Of a stretch of 64,000 nucleotides of DNA, positions 35,226 to 44,337 are shown piece by piece. This stretch comes from Chloroflexota bacterium (GTDB lineage Bacteria > Chloroflexota > Anaerolineae > Aggregatilineales > UBA2796). A model generated the notes under the pieces. The model had not been told where the DNA came from, made no database searches, and worked only from the letters and a program-made list of their open reading frames with translations. The stretch lies in assembly GCA_021325095.1 (NCBI GenBank), contig JAJPHV010000088.1:62001-126000 (forward strand), in the 5' to 3' direction. Position numbers and translations under genes: made by a program. Numbering within the stretch: position 1 is the first letter of the stretch; each line of letters begins with the position of its first letter.

Positions 35226-36125
35226 TTAACCGGGTGTGCCCGTCGTCAGCGTCACCTGGAACAGAACGGGAGGTAGGCAGTCCTGGTTGGCGTCCATGCA
35301 TCCTTCGCCCCGAACGGTGAGCGCCGTCGTCCCCGTGCCGACGACTCGGAAGTGCCAGCCGCCTGGCTGCGCGACATTGATATTCTCGCCGGGGAAGGGC
35401 TGCAAAATGGCCGGATTAAACTGCACGCGGACGCGCTGCCCCACCATCAGATAGGGCAGATCAAGCGTCACGGCCTGGCCCGGCCTGATACTCACCGTCT
35501 GGTTAAGATAGGCCGTGCCGATATACACGTCTGTGCGGACGGGTGGCGGAGGAGGCGGCGGGGGCGGCGGTGGGTAAAGGTCACCCCGGACGATGATGGT
35601 CACGCTGAAATGAACCACAGGCATCATCGGGCAAGGCGGGCGGCGGCACGGCTCCGGCACCACTGACAGCGGCGTGGTCCCTGGCCGAATGGCGATCAGC
35701 CGCCAGCCGGGTTGTGGATAGATCGCGTCCGAGGGCGGTTCGGGCGTGAGTTCCGGCTGCGGCGAATCCTCGGGCTGTACAGGCAGCGGCCTGACTGGGA
35801 GCAAACGCAGAATCGTCGGATCAAAGCTCAGATGCGAAAACGGGTAGGCCGGAACCTGAAGGATGATCAGCCCGTTCACCGGGACGGTAAACACACCGCC
35901 ATCGTCCCGCCAGGTGAGAACCAGGGCAGACCGCCACACCTCAGAACCGGACGGTGGCGAGCCCGGCTGCGTGACACCGACACCGCCCGGCGTGATCACG
36001 ATGGGCGGCGCGTTCAAGGTGGGCTGCGGCGTGCTGGTGTCCTGTGCGCGCCCGGTTGCATTGATGCTCAAAAAACTGATCAACAGGAAAACCGCCAGAA
36101 GTCCGTAAATCACTTTTCGTGCCAT
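35226..36125 (-). CDS. Exported proline-rich protein with beta-rich repeats, unknown
   Basis: 299 residues from ATG 36123-36125, with AGGAGG about 9 bases upstream. A signal peptide (VIYGLLAVFLLISFLSI) precedes a Thr/Pro segment. Two related beta-rich modules follow, each ending alike: GWRLIAIRPGTTPLSVVPEPCRRPPCP and GWHFRVVGTGTTALTVRGEGC (cut here to GTTPLSV and GTTALTV cores) with paired cysteines, separated by a run of eleven prolines. This looks like a duplicated Ig-like or chagasin-like module, which is consistent with an inhibitor or adhesion role, but this is only a guess. A terminator follows. Confidence 0.72.
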   Translation of the reverse strand: MARKVIYGLLAVFLLISFLSINATGRAQDTSTPQPTLNAPPIVITPGGVGVTQPGSPPSGSEVWRSALVLTWRDDGGVFTVPVNGLIILQVPAYPFSHLSFDPTILRLLPVRPLPVQPEDSPQPELTPEPPSDAIYPQPGWRLIAIRPGTTPLSVVPEPCRRPPCPMMPVVHFSVTIIVRGDLYPPPPPPPPPPPVRTDVYIGTAYLNQTVSIRPGQAVTLDLPYLMVGQRVRVQFNPAILQPFPGENINVAQPGGWHFRVVGTGTTALTVRGEGCMDANQDCLPPVLFQVTLTTGTPG

Positions 36126-36191
36126 AGCAACGACCCTCCTGACGATCAGGACGCTACTCATGCTCGAAAAGTTCCCCGGCTGTGTGGCGGA

Positions 36192-37118
36192 TCAGGCCAT
36201 ACGGCGGGCCGCTTCCAGCGCCTGCGCAAGCGGTTCTGCCAGCCGATCCAGTTCGGGTGGGCGGCTGTCCGGCCTGACGAGTATCCACTGTACCTGGCGC
36301 TCCTGAGCAAGCCGATCAAGCCGTTCCCACAGGTCGCGGTAAAGCACCTCGCCGCCCTCTTTTTTCATCCAGTTGCGCTGTTTCCAACCTTCGATCCAGC
36401 GGGTGATGCCATCGCGCAGGTAGCTGTTGGTGGTAAATACCTGCATTGATTCGCCAGGCGGCACGACCTCCAGCGCAGCCACAGCCGCCAGCAATTCGAG
36501 GCGGTTGGCATTGGTCTTTGGCAGGCCCCCGGACAGAAAGCGCTCGCCGTCGGGGTGCTGAAGCAGCACCGCCCAGCCACCGACGCCGGGCGATCCTTCG
36601 CTGGAAATCCCCAGGAAGGCCCGAATGGACGGCTCGGAGCCGGGCGCGGCCTCTGCCGCTGCGCTGCGTGTGCGCGGGAGCGGAATGGCCGACGAGGCAA
36701 GCTGGTCAACGCGCTCGTTGTAATAGTTGCCTGCGTGCCCTTTCACCCAGTGCCAGTGAATTTCGTGCCGGGCCACTTCCGCGTCCAGCGCTTCCCACAA
36801 CTCGACGTTCTGAATCTTGCCCTTTTTGAAGTTGGTCTGCTTCCATTTGGGCATCCACTCGCTGATGCCGCGTTTCACATACTGCGAATCGGTGTAAAAC
36901 TCGACGATGCACGGCCTGTTCAGCGCCCGCAGCGCTTCGATGGCGGCGGTCAACTCCATGCGGTTGTTGGTCGTTTCGGGTTCGCCGCCCTTCAACTCAC
37001 GAGTGAGCGGTTTGCCTTCCTTCTCGAAGATCAGCACTGCACCCCAGCCACCGGGGCCGGGATTCGGCTCGCAGCCGCCATCGGTATAGATCGTGACCGT
37101 CGGTTTGTCGCTACTCAT
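36192..37118 (-). CDS. rnhA: Ribonuclease H with a degenerate second RNase H domain
   Basis: 308 residues, twice the usual RNase HI length. The first domain (about 5-150) keeps all catalytic residues: Asp in [14 protein letters not shown], Glu in NRMELTAA, Asp in FYTDSQYV, His in KGHAGN and Asp in ERVDQLA. It should cut RNA in RNA-DNA hybrids. A second copy (about 165-300) keeps the fold pattern ([40 protein letters not shown]) but the first Asp is lost, the third acidic position is Asn (TTNS) and the His loop is replaced by RPDSRPPE. It is probably inactive, perhaps for substrate binding or dimerisation. 11 bases downstream of an aldo/keto reductase gene. Confidence 0.9.
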   Translation of the reverse strand: MSSDKPTVTIYTDGGCEPNPGPGGWGAVLIFEKEGKPLTRELKGGEPETTNNRMELTAAIEALRALNRPCIVEFYTDSQYVKRGISEWMPKWKQTNFKKGKIQNVELWEALDAEVARHEIHWHWVKGHAGNYYNERVDQLASSAIPLPRTRSAAAEAAPGSEPSIRAFLGISSEGSPGVGGWAVLLQHPDGERFLSGGLPKTNANRLELLAAVAALEVVPPGESMQVFTTNSYLRDGITRWIEGWKQRNWMKKEGGEVLYRDLWERLDRLAQERQVQWILVRPDSRPPELDRLAEPLAQALEAARRMA

Positions 37119-37129
37119 CCGCCCGCCTG

Positions 37130-38179
37130 TTAGATACGCACGCCCTCCGCGTTGATCCGGATGCCATATTTTTCACGTTCGCGGCCTTGCGCCGTGTTTG
37201 CCAGGAAACGATAGGGATAGATGACGGGCGGCGCACTGACTGCATCCAGCGTTGCCATTTCTTCGGGCGTCAGGTTCAGGTCGGCAGCGCCCAGGTTATC
37301 CTCAAGCTGTTCCATGTTGCGTGCCCCGATGATGGGCGCGGTGACGCCGGGTTTGTTGTAGACCCAGGCCAGCGCCACCTGCGCATAGCTCACTCCGCGC
37401 TGCCGAGCGACTTCGCCCACACAATCCAGGATCGCCCAGTTCTGTTCGGTGGCGCGCTTCTCCCAGGTGTTTTCCCAGTTGCCGGTCCGGGCCTGGCTGA
37501 GGCGGGCATCGTCGGGCTGCGCATCCCGCTTATATTTCCCTGTCAGGAAACCGCCGCCCAATGGACTCCAGGGGATGATGCCAATGCCTTCGGAGATGCA
37601 CATCGGGATAAATTCGCGCTCGATCTCGCGCTCGATCAGGCTGTACTGCGGCTGCAAGCACTCGAAGCGGGCCAGGTGCTGCATGGCGCTGATGCCGAGC
37701 GCTTTCATGATCTGCCAGGCCGCGAAGTTGGAAACGCCCAGGTAGCGCACTTTGCCCTGCCGCACCAGGTCGTCCAGGGCGCGCAGCGTTTCCTCTAGCG
37801 GCGTGCCGGGGTCCCAGCAGTGCACCTGATACAGATCGACATAATCGGTGTCGAGACGGCGCAGGCTGTCCTCGATGGAGTGCATGATATGAAAGCGCGA
37901 TAGCCCCAGGTCATTCGGCCCTGATCCCAGTGGAAAGCGCACCTTCGTCGCCAGCACGAGATTATGACGCTTGCCCTTAATGGCGCGGCCCGTGATCTCC
38001 TCCGACTTGCCGCCCGCGTAGGTGTTGGCTGTGTCCAGGAAGTTGCCGCCCGCATCCAGAAAGCGATCAATGAGCCGTTTGCTCGTCGGCTCGTCGGCCT
38101 CTCTGCCGAAGGTCATACAGCCCAGGCACAGCGCCGAGACTTTCAGGCCCGTGCGGCCCATATACCGGTATTCCATCAT
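37130..38179 (-). CDS. Aldo/keto reductase
   Basis: 349-residue NAD(P)H-dependent oxidoreductase with a TIM-barrel pattern. The catalytic tetrad is visible: Asp in [11 protein letters not shown], Tyr in the same loop, Lys in VLATKVRFP and His in [11 protein letters not shown]. It belongs to the YajO/Tas-like AKR group. The start is the first of two adjacent ATGs, with GAGGA 7 bases upstream. The rnhA gene follows 11 bases later and the ThuA-like gene precedes it by 9 bases, so the three probably form an operon. Substrate unknown. Confidence 0.92.
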   Translation of the reverse strand: MMEYRYMGRTGLKVSALCLGCMTFGREADEPTSKRLIDRFLDAGGNFLDTANTYAGGKSEEITGRAIKGKRHNLVLATKVRFPLGSGPNDLGLSRFHIMHSIEDSLRRLDTDYVDLYQVHCWDPGTPLEETLRALDDLVRQGKVRYLGVSNFAAWQIMKALGISAMQHLARFECLQPQYSLIEREIEREFIPMCISEGIGIIPWSPLGGGFLTGKYKRDAQPDDARLSQARTGNWENTWEKRATEQNWAILDCVGEVARQRGVSYAQVALAWVYNKPGVTAPIIGARNMEQLEDNLGAADLNLTPEEMATLDAVSAPPVIYPYRFLANTAQGREREKYGIRINAEGVRI

Positions 38180-38188
38180 TGTTGTTCC

Positions 38189-38929
38189 TCAAGACTCCTG
38201 CACAACCGCCAGTTCTTCACGTGGTTTGACGTTGCCGAACACGACTTTGGGCGCAGGCGGCTGCGCAGCCCACCGCACGGCGTTGGCGATCACCCGCTGC
38301 ACATCGGGATGATGGTAGGTCGGGAACGTTTCGTGGCCGGGCCGGAAGTAAAAGATGCGGCCTTTACCGCGCGTGTAGCAGCACCCGCTGCGGAACACTT
38401 CGCCCCCCTTGAACCAGCTGACGAAGACCAGCGTTTCCGGCTGCGGAATGTCGAAGCGCTCGCCGTACATTTCTTCGTGCTCAAGCTCGATGGTCTCGCC
38501 CAGGCCCTCGGCAATGGGATGGCCCGGCTCGACCACCCAGATGCGTTCGTTTTCGCCCGCCTCGCGCCATTTCAGATCGCAGCTTGTGCCCATCAACGAC
38601 TTGAAAATCTTCGAAAAATGGCCGGAATGCAGCACGATCAGGCCCATACCTTCCCAGACCCGCTGCCGCACTTTCGCCACAATCTCGTCTCGAACTTCGT
38701 TGTGGGCGACGTGCCCCCACCAGGTCAATACGTCGGTGGTGTTGAGCACATCATCGGTCAGGCCGTGCTCCGGTTCATCGAGCGTGGCCGTGCGGACGCT
38801 GAAGCCCGATTGCTTGCGCAGCGCGCCCGCGATGGTATTGTGCATCCCGTCCGGGTAGACGGCGGCAACCGCCGGGTTGCGCTTTTCGTGCCGGTACTCG
38901 CCCCAGACGGTGACGCGAATGGTATCCAT
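38189..38929 (-). CDS. ThuA-like (trehalose-utilisation family) protein
   Basis: 246 residues from ATG 38927-38929, with GGGAGG about 9 bases upstream. The glutamine-amidotransferase-like ThuA fold is seen in [29 protein letters not shown] and [17 protein letters not shown], then [15 protein letters not shown] and [15 protein letters not shown]. Members are linked with sugar oxidation or 3-keto-sugar metabolism. Adjacency to an aldo/keto reductase agrees with a role in sugar conversion. The open frame continues far upstream (to 39979) as antisense to the VWA gene; that part is not real. Confidence 0.88.
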   Translation of the reverse strand: MDTIRVTVWGEYRHEKRNPAVAAVYPDGMHNTIAGALRKQSGFSVRTATLDEPEHGLTDDVLNTTDVLTWWGHVAHNEVRDEIVAKVRQRVWEGMGLIVLHSGHFSKIFKSLMGTSCDLKWREAGENERIWVVEPGHPIAEGLGETIELEHEEMYGERFDIPQPETLVFVSWFKGGEVFRSGCCYTRGKGRIFYFRPGHETFPTYHHPDVQRVIANAVRWAAQPPAPKVVFGNVKPREELAVVQES

Positions 38930-39041
38930 GTGAACCAACCTCCCAACAGATGCCTTGAATAGGCTGAGGATAACATGCCCCCACCGGATCGGGTAGAAAG
39001 TGTTGGGAAATTCTGCTGTGGGTGCATTCCTCTGGGTGTAT

Positions 39042-39070
39042 TCGACAATTTTCCGCCACGTCCCTATAAT
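39042..39070 (+). promoter_or_regulatory. Promoter of the VWA-protein gene
   Basis: TCGACA at 39042-39047, a 17-base spacer, and TATAAT at 39065-39070. The ATG is 58 bases downstream. The same TCGACA -35 form occurs in the promoter at 50692. Confidence 0.7.
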
Positions 39071-39127
39071 CACCAGTGCGCTAAACTTAATATGCGAGCC
39101 TTTCACTTTACACGTAAAGGAAACATT

Positions 39128-41386
39128 ATGAACACGTCCAGGCGGTTCATCTCGCTTCTTACTCTGGTAGTTGCCGCATTCGCTTTCTTTGGCGCTTCGC
39201 AGCGCAGCCAGGCACAAAACTCGCAACGTGTTCAAATCCTCGGTGCTAATACCAATAGTCACCCGCAGATCGAGATTACGGTAAGCGTACAAGACCCGGT
39301 TGGGCGGCCTATCGTCGGGCTGACGAAGGAAAACTTTGCAGCCTTCGAGGATGACCAGCCCGTCGCCCTTCAATCCGTCGTGGGCATCACCGACAACAGC
39401 ATCCCCCTCGGCATTGTCATGGTGATCGATACCAGCACCAGCATGTCCGATTATCCGCTGAGAAAGGTCAAAGAAGCGGCTACCGCCTTTGTCGATAAAG
39501 TCCGGGACATCGACGAGCTGGCGCTGGTCAGCTTTTCCTCGATTCCCCGTGAAATCCAGCCCATGACCAAAGATCGGGCACTGATCAAGTCGAAGATCGC
39601 CAGTCTGCGGACAAGCGGGCAAACCGCGTTGTACGACGCGATTGCCCAGGGCGTCAAGACAGCGCAAACCAGTTCGGCCAAACGTCGCGTGATTGTGCTG
39701 ATGACCGATGGCAATGAATATGGCAATCTGAGCAAGACAGGCCGCACCGAAGCGTATACTCTGGCCGACAGGGCGGGCATTCCGATCTTTGCCATCGGCC
39801 TGGGCTACGACATTGATCGCCCCTACCTGGAAGAAGCGGCGACCAAAACAGGCGGCGCGTTCTACCTTTCGCCCAAGCCCGAAGACCTGGAAGGCGTCTA
39901 CGGCAGCATTGCGACGGTGCTGCGTTCGATGTACGTGTTGACCTTCAACACGGCGCTGCCTGCCGACGGCGGCACGCATCGCATCCGGGTCGAATATCGC
40001 AAAGGCAGTGACACGGGATCAAGCGAGAGCAACGCACGCTATCCGGCTCCGATCCCGGTGGTCAAGCTCAGTGGCATCGATCCGAACACCCCGCTCGACA
40101 AACCGGCGACGGTGACGCCCTCCGTAGTGGCCGACAACAAGCTCACGCGCTATGAATACCAGATTGACGGGCAGACCGTCGAGAGCGGTGACGGGGAGCC
40201 TAAAGCGCTGACCGTCGAGCCGATCAAGCTCCTGCCCGGTGCGCACTCGCTGGCGCTGGCCGTCCATGACGATAAAGACCACGTCGGGCAGGCCACGCTG
40301 AATTTCCAGGTGGCAGCGCTGCCGCCAGAATTCAGCATCGACGGCCTGAAAGCGGGCGAAGTACTGGCTGCGGATCGCACCGTAACGCTCAAGGTCGGCA
40401 ACAGCCAGACGCCGCCAGGCGAGGCGACCTTCAGCATCGACAGCAATCGGCTGGCAGCGGTTGGCGCAGCGCCCTACACCGCGCAAATCCGGGTGCTGTC
40501 GCTGCCGCCGGGCAAGCACCAGTTAACGGTGCAGTTGAAGAACCGTGATGCAAGCGGGCAGCAGACCGTTGATTTCGAGGTGTCGCCCGGCCCGCGCCTC
40601 ACGGCCACCGCCAGTGCCGTCCGGCAGGCAACCCGGAATGCAGCGGCGACACTGACAGCACTACCCACCCAGACCCCGACGCCGACCAACACGGCCACTC
40701 CGACGCCAACCCGCACCCCGACGCGGACACCCACTGCCACGCGAACGCCAGTGCCCACCGCCACGTTCACACCAAGCAGCACGGCAACAGCGACCCATAC
40801 AGCGCGTCCGACGAACACCGCTACCAGCGCGCCGACCAGTACACCACGCCCGACCAATACGGCTACTGCGCCTACCAATACAGCAACGGCAGTGGCTGTT
40901 CTGACTGAGACGCCGACCCCGACGGCGATCAGCGCCGCGCAGGTGGCGTCGCCAACGCTCGCCGCGTCGGCTACACCTGCCCCAACCAATACAGCGACAG
41001 CCACCGCTACGGCGACCAACACGGCCCGCCCGACGAGCACGGCCACCGCCATTCCGCCGACGGCCACCCCGACGGCAACGGCAACAGCGACCAGGACAAA
41101 CACAGCGCGCCCGACAGCCACTGCGACCAACACGGCAGCACCGACGGCCACCGCCACCCGAACGGCTACCCCGACTGCAACGGCTACCCCTGGGATCACC
41201 CAGACGGTTACCATCACCAGTACACCCACGCCGACCCCGACGCCTGGCCCGGTATCGCCGCAGGGCGGGCTGGGCAGCCTGACTTCCAACCCGGCTGTTT
41301 TGCTGTGCGGAGGACTGGTGCTGCTGGTGGTGATTATCCTGATGGTGTTGAGCAGCGCCCGCCGATCACCGCGCCGCCTGTCGTAG
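39128..41386 (+). CDS. Surface-anchored VWA-domain protein with Thr/Pro-rich stalk
   Basis: 752 residues from ATG 39128, with AAAGGA 7 bases upstream. Order: signal peptide (ending near SQAQ), a beta-rich module (about 35-90), a von Willebrand A domain (about 95-280) with MIDAS motif [10 protein letters not shown], Thr in [14 protein letters not shown] and Asp in MTDGNEYG, two Ig-like modules (about 310-500), a long low-complexity stalk of Thr-Ala-Thr-Pro type repeats (about 505-705), and a C-terminal membrane anchor ([18 protein letters not shown]) with a basic tail. It is likely exposed on the cell surface and binds a protein ligand through a divalent metal. Confidence 0.92.
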   Translation: MNTSRRFISLLTLVVAAFAFFGASQRSQAQNSQRVQILGANTNSHPQIEITVSVQDPVGRPIVGLTKENFAAFEDDQPVALQSVVGITDNSIPLGIVMVIDTSTSMSDYPLRKVKEAATAFVDKVRDIDELALVSFSSIPREIQPMTKDRALIKSKIASLRTSGQTALYDAIAQGVKTAQTSSAKRRVIVLMTDGNEYGNLSKTGRTEAYTLADRAGIPIFAIGLGYDIDRPYLEEAATKTGGAFYLSPKPEDLEGVYGSIATVLRSMYVLTFNTALPADGGTHRIRVEYRKGSDTGSSESNARYPAPIPVVKLSGIDPNTPLDKPATVTPSVVADNKLTRYEYQIDGQTVESGDGEPKALTVEPIKLLPGAHSLALAVHDDKDHVGQATLNFQVAALPPEFSIDGLKAGEVLAADRTVTLKVGNSQTPPGEATFSIDSNRLAAVGAAPYTAQIRVLSLPPGKHQLTVQLKNRDASGQQTVDFEVSPGPRLTATASAVRQATRNAAATLTALPTQTPTPTNTATPTPTRTPTRTPTATRTPVPTATFTPSSTATATHTARPTNTATSAPTSTPRPTNTATAPTNTATAVAVLTETPTPTAISAAQVASPTLAASATPAPTNTATATATATNTARPTSTATAIPPTATPTATATATRTNTARPTATATNTAAPTATATRTATPTATATPGITQTVTITSTPTPTPTPGPVSPQGGLGSLTSNPAVLLCGGLVLLVVIILMVLSSARRSPRRLS
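40640..41245 (+). repeat. Thr/Pro/Ala low-complexity coding repeat
   Basis: Degenerate ACN-CCN-ACN codon repeats encode a stalk of about 200 residues rich in Thr, Pro and Ala ([14 protein letters not shown] and variants). Length variation between strains would be expected. Confidence 0.85.
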
Positions 41387-41399
41387 GTGGGCCTAGCGC

Positions 41400-41432
41400 C
41401 GAGTCCCTTTCCACCTCGTGGAGAGGGACTTG
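41400..41432. repeat. Palindromic intergenic repeat, copy 10 (degenerate)
   Basis: GTCCCTTTCCACCTCGTGGA followed by GAGGGAC. Only the inner hairpin module is left. It lies between convergent genes. Confidence 0.6.
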
Positions 41433-41469
41433 CCAGCACACTCCGGGCTGCGCTCGCCAGATCACAGGA

Positions 41470-42318
41470 TCAGCCGGTTGGCAGCGTTTGCAGCGATGTC
41501 CAGCGCAGCGTGTTGCCCTCGGTGACCACGCGCCCCAGCCCAGGAAACGTGAAGTGATAGGCCAGCACCAGCGCCCTGTCCCGTGCCGCGCGTTCGAACA
41601 GCCTGCGCCGTGTTTCGATAGCCTGGGGCTTGTCGTAGTCAAAGCTCGGTGACCACTCAGGGCGCGCCACCTGAACGAAGGTATGTGCTACATCGACAAC
41701 ATGCAGCAGCCGATCCCCACCCGACTCGATCCTCACGGCCAGATGGCCGGGCGTGTGGCCCGGCGCTCTGATCGCGCAGACGCCCGGCACAACTTCGATT
41801 TCCTCATCGGTTTCGCTGCCGATTAGCTCTATCCTGTCTCGGCGATCTTGCAGTCTCTTCCACACGGCAACCGCCGGATTCTTCTCGGCCTGGGCGAGTT
41901 GTTCGGGCGCAAGCCAGTGGTCATATTCTCTTTTTGAGATGACATGCCGGGCATTGGGATAGACGAAATTCCCTGCCGCGTCGAAAATGCCGTCCACGTG
42001 ATCGCGGTGGCCGTGCGTGACGATGACAATATCAATCGCAGCAGGGTCGATGCCCTGGTCCCTGAGCTTTTCCGGCAAACCGATATCGCGCACCCCGGTG
42101 TCAATCAGGGCGGTGTGGCTGCCCGCCTTCACCAGCAGGATATTCATGGAGAAATCGAGCGCTTGCGGATCAAGGCCATACTGGCGAGCTACCGCTTCGA
42201 CCTCCTGCGCGGGCGCATCGCCCAGGAGTCGGGTAACGGGCGTCTGGCTACTGTGAGCCTGGATAACCAGACATTCAAACTGACCGATTTGAAAATGATA
42301 AGTAGCTGCGGACATCAT
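41470..42318 (-). CDS. Metallo-beta-lactamase-fold hydrolase
   Basis: 282 residues with the zinc-binding motif VTHGHRDHVDGI, a later His in APGHTPGHLAVRI, the bridging Asp in VVDVAHT and a C-terminal His in LAYHFTFPGLG. The closest pattern is the quorum-quenching/AidB-like lactonase and related MBL group (IDTGVRDIGLPEKL). The reaction cannot be set from sequence alone. Two adjacent ATGs; AAGGAAG lies 5 bases before the first. Divergent from the phosphate transporter. Confidence 0.88.
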   Translation of the reverse strand: MMSAATYHFQIGQFECLVIQAHSSQTPVTRLLGDAPAQEVEAVARQYGLDPQALDFSMNILLVKAGSHTALIDTGVRDIGLPEKLRDQGIDPAAIDIVIVTHGHRDHVDGIFDAAGNFVYPNARHVISKREYDHWLAPEQLAQAEKNPAVAVWKRLQDRRDRIELIGSETDEEIEVVPGVCAIRAPGHTPGHLAVRIESGGDRLLHVVDVAHTFVQVARPEWSPSFDYDKPQAIETRRRLFERAARDRALVLAYHFTFPGLGRVVTEGNTLRWTSLQTLPTG

Positions 42319-42457
42319 ATTCTTCCTTCAGGCCATTGAGACGGTGCTTTTCAGGCCAAGTGTAGCGTACCTTGACCTGCACACAGTAACAATTCGCACA
42401 GCAACAATAACCGGAGCGCCTCCAAAGCAATGGAACGTCCCCGTGAGACACCGCCTC

Positions 42458-42474
42458 TTAACATCTTCTTAAAA
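42458..42474 (+). promoter_or_regulatory. Upstream Pho-box-like direct repeat
   Basis: TTAACA at 42458-42463 and TTAAAA at 42469-42474, 11 bases apart. It has the same layout as the repeat at 42559 and lies 101 bases upstream of it. Confidence 0.45.
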
Positions 42475-42558
42475 TGCGATCTTTGCCGATGTGTGCCCAC
42501 AGGCAGACATAAAACGCTGCTCCAGCCCAATTGACACCGATAGAATTCACCCTGGTCT

Positions 42559-42581
42559 TTAACATGGATTTAACATATAAT
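42559..42581 (+). promoter_or_regulatory. Pho-box-like direct repeat joined to a -10 element
   Basis: TTAACA at 42559-42564 and TTAACA at 42570-42575 repeat every 11 bases and run straight into TATAAT at 42576-42581. No -35 element is placed properly, so an activator is expected to replace it. TTAACA repeats with 11-base period are the known PhoP box of Bacillus. The pit gene begins 60 bases downstream. Confidence 0.65.
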
Positions 42582-42641
42582 GAGTCCACCTGGTCTTTTT
42601 GTCTCTGTCGCTGCGCGTGTATTGGAACGATCTGAATCCGG

Positions 42642-43637
42642 ATGAACAACCTGGTTGCCATTGTTCCCCTGCTGGTTCTGGCTTCGACACAAGGTGTGCT
42701 GACAGGTATTTTCGGCGCACCCAACATTGTCGCCACAATGATCGCCTCGCGGGCCATGGGGCCGCGCCGGGCGCTGGTGCTGTCCACGCTGGCCCAACTG
42801 CTGGGGCCGTTTATGTTTGGCGTAGCGGTGGCGAGCGTGGTTGGCTCGGAAGTGGTGGATACGCACGGCCTGACCCCTCGCGTGCTGTACGCGGCCCTGA
42901 GCGGGACCATCCTCTGGATGATTTTCTCCTGGTATGTGCGCATTCCGTCCAGTTCAACCCACGCCGTGATCGGTGGGCTGGTCGGCGCGGTCTTCGCGGC
43001 GCTTGGCCCGTCCGCTATCCACAGCGCGGGACTGCTGAAAGTGCTGCTCAGTCTGACAATCAGTGCGCCGATTGGCATTCTGGGTGGGTTTCTCATGGTG
43101 CGGCTGTGCTACTGGCTGACGCAGAATGCCACGCCGCGCATCAACCGGCGCTTTAACCAGGGGCAGCTTGTTGCTTCCTTCGGCCTGGGGCTGGCGATTG
43201 GCAGCATTAATGCCCAGAACGCCATGGGCGTGGTGGCGCTGGGCCTGGTCCTGACCGGCTTTCTGCCACACTTTGAAATACCGACCTGGGTGGTTGCTCT
43301 GACCGCAGTGGGTCTGGCCGTCGGGAACATGATTGGCGGGATGCGCCTGATCCGCACAATGGGAACGCGCTTCTTCCAGGTGCGGCCCATTCACGGCTTC
43401 AGCGCGGAAGTGGCTTCAACCATCATCCTGATCGTCAGTTCGCTGATCGGCGGCAACGTCAGCACAACGCACGTCACGGGCCTGTCCATCGTCGGGGCAG
43501 GTGCGGCGGAGCGGCCTTCGATGGTGCGCTGGAACTTTGTGGGGCATGTGCTACTGACCTGGGCGCTAACCATCCCGCTGACGGCGGTGGTCGCTTCCCT
43601 GGTTTACTTCGCCTTGAAAGAACTTGGGATTCAATAA
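42642..43637 (+). CDS. pit: Inorganic phosphate transporter, PiT family
   Basis: 331 residues, about ten hydrophobic segments. The two inverted-repeat signatures of PiT are recognisable: GIFGAPNIVATMIASRAMGP in the N-terminal half (a diverged form of GxNDxANxxAT) and LAIGSINAQNAMGVVALGL in the C-terminal half, plus SSSTHAVIGGLVGA and NVSTTHVTGLSIVG, the latter two close to the family's STTHx motifs. The transporter is expected to import phosphate with a proton or sodium ion. The DUF47 partner follows 2 bases later. A TTAACA repeat lies upstream. The Shine-Dalgarno sequence is weak. Confidence 0.9.
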   Translation: MNNLVAIVPLLVLASTQGVLTGIFGAPNIVATMIASRAMGPRRALVLSTLAQLLGPFMFGVAVASVVGSEVVDTHGLTPRVLYAALSGTILWMIFSWYVRIPSSSTHAVIGGLVGAVFAALGPSAIHSAGLLKVLLSLTISAPIGILGGFLMVRLCYWLTQNATPRINRRFNQGQLVASFGLGLAIGSINAQNAMGVVALGLVLTGFLPHFEIPTWVVALTAVGLAVGNMIGGMRLIRTMGTRFFQVRPIHGFSAEVASTIILIVSSLIGGNVSTTHVTGLSIVGAGAAERPSMVRWNFVGHVLLTWALTIPLTAVVASLVYFALKELGIQ

Positions 43638-43639
43638 AG

Positions 43640-44332
43640 ATGGACACGACCAGAGAAGAAAAGCTGATCACCGAAAACACTCCGTCCGCCCCGCAGACAT
43701 TCACCGAGCGCATCCGGGCGCTGTTCCGCCGGCGTCCCAATGTGTTCCTGCAACGGCTCCTGGAACAGGCCACGCTCACCGTAGCGGCGCTGGACGTGCT
43801 GCTGGACTACATGAAGAAGCCAAGCGAGAAGAACGCACAGCGCGTCCACCGGATCGAGCACGACGCCGACGAAGTGCGCCGCATCCTGATCGACGAACTG
43901 AACCGCACCTTTGTGACGCCCATTGACCGCCAGGACATTTTCGCGCTGTCGCGGGCTATCGATGACGTGGTGGACTACGCCGACTCGACCATCATCGAGA
44001 TGGAGGTGCTGTCCGTCAAGCCAAACAATTACCTGCTACAGATGACCAGCCTGCTCCGCGACGCCGCCGAGGAGATCCGGCTGGCGATGGAGCGGCTGGA
44101 AAACCACCCTGCCGTCGCCAACGAACACGCCGCGAAGGCCAAATCGCTGGAAAACCGGATGGAGGGTCTGTACCGGGAAGCCGTTGCCGACCTGTTCCGC
44201 AACGCCAAAAGCGTCGATCACGTGGTGGAGATGCTCAAATTGCGGGAAATCTACCGCCACATGTCCAACGCCGCTGATCGGGGCGACGAGGCGGCCAACG
44301 TGATCGGGGACATCATCGTGAAGTCCACCTGA
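43640..44332 (+). CDS. DUF47 (PhoU-like) Pit accessory protein
   Basis: 230 residues, all helical, of the PhoU-like DUF47/YkaA family: ERIRALFRRRPNVFLQRLLE, then VHRIEHDADEVRRILIDELN with the acidic metal-cluster motif ExxxD, TPIDRQDIFALSRAIDDVVD, and REIYRHMSNAADRGDEAANV. DUF47 genes commonly follow pit and affect its activity. It starts 2 bases after the pit stop, so it is certainly in the same transcript. Confidence 0.95.
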   Translation: MDTTREEKLITENTPSAPQTFTERIRALFRRRPNVFLQRLLEQATLTVAALDVLLDYMKKPSEKNAQRVHRIEHDADEVRRILIDELNRTFVTPIDRQDIFALSRAIDDVVDYADSTIIEMEVLSVKPNNYLLQMTSLLRDAAEEIRLAMERLENHPAVANEHAAKAKSLENRMEGLYREAVADLFRNAKSVDHVVEMLKLREIYRHMSNAADRGDEAANVIGDIIVKST

Positions 44333-44337
44333 ACCGG

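Noticed and set aside
38930..39979. 350-codon upstream extension of the ThuA-like gene
   Set aside because: It crosses the promoter and first part of the VWA gene in antisense, and the ATG at 38929 has a good ribosome-binding site and begins the family homology.
42531..42559. TTGACA at 42531 as the -35 of the pit promoter
   Set aside because: No -10 element lies 16-18 bases downstream; the TATAAT at 42576 is 39 bases away.
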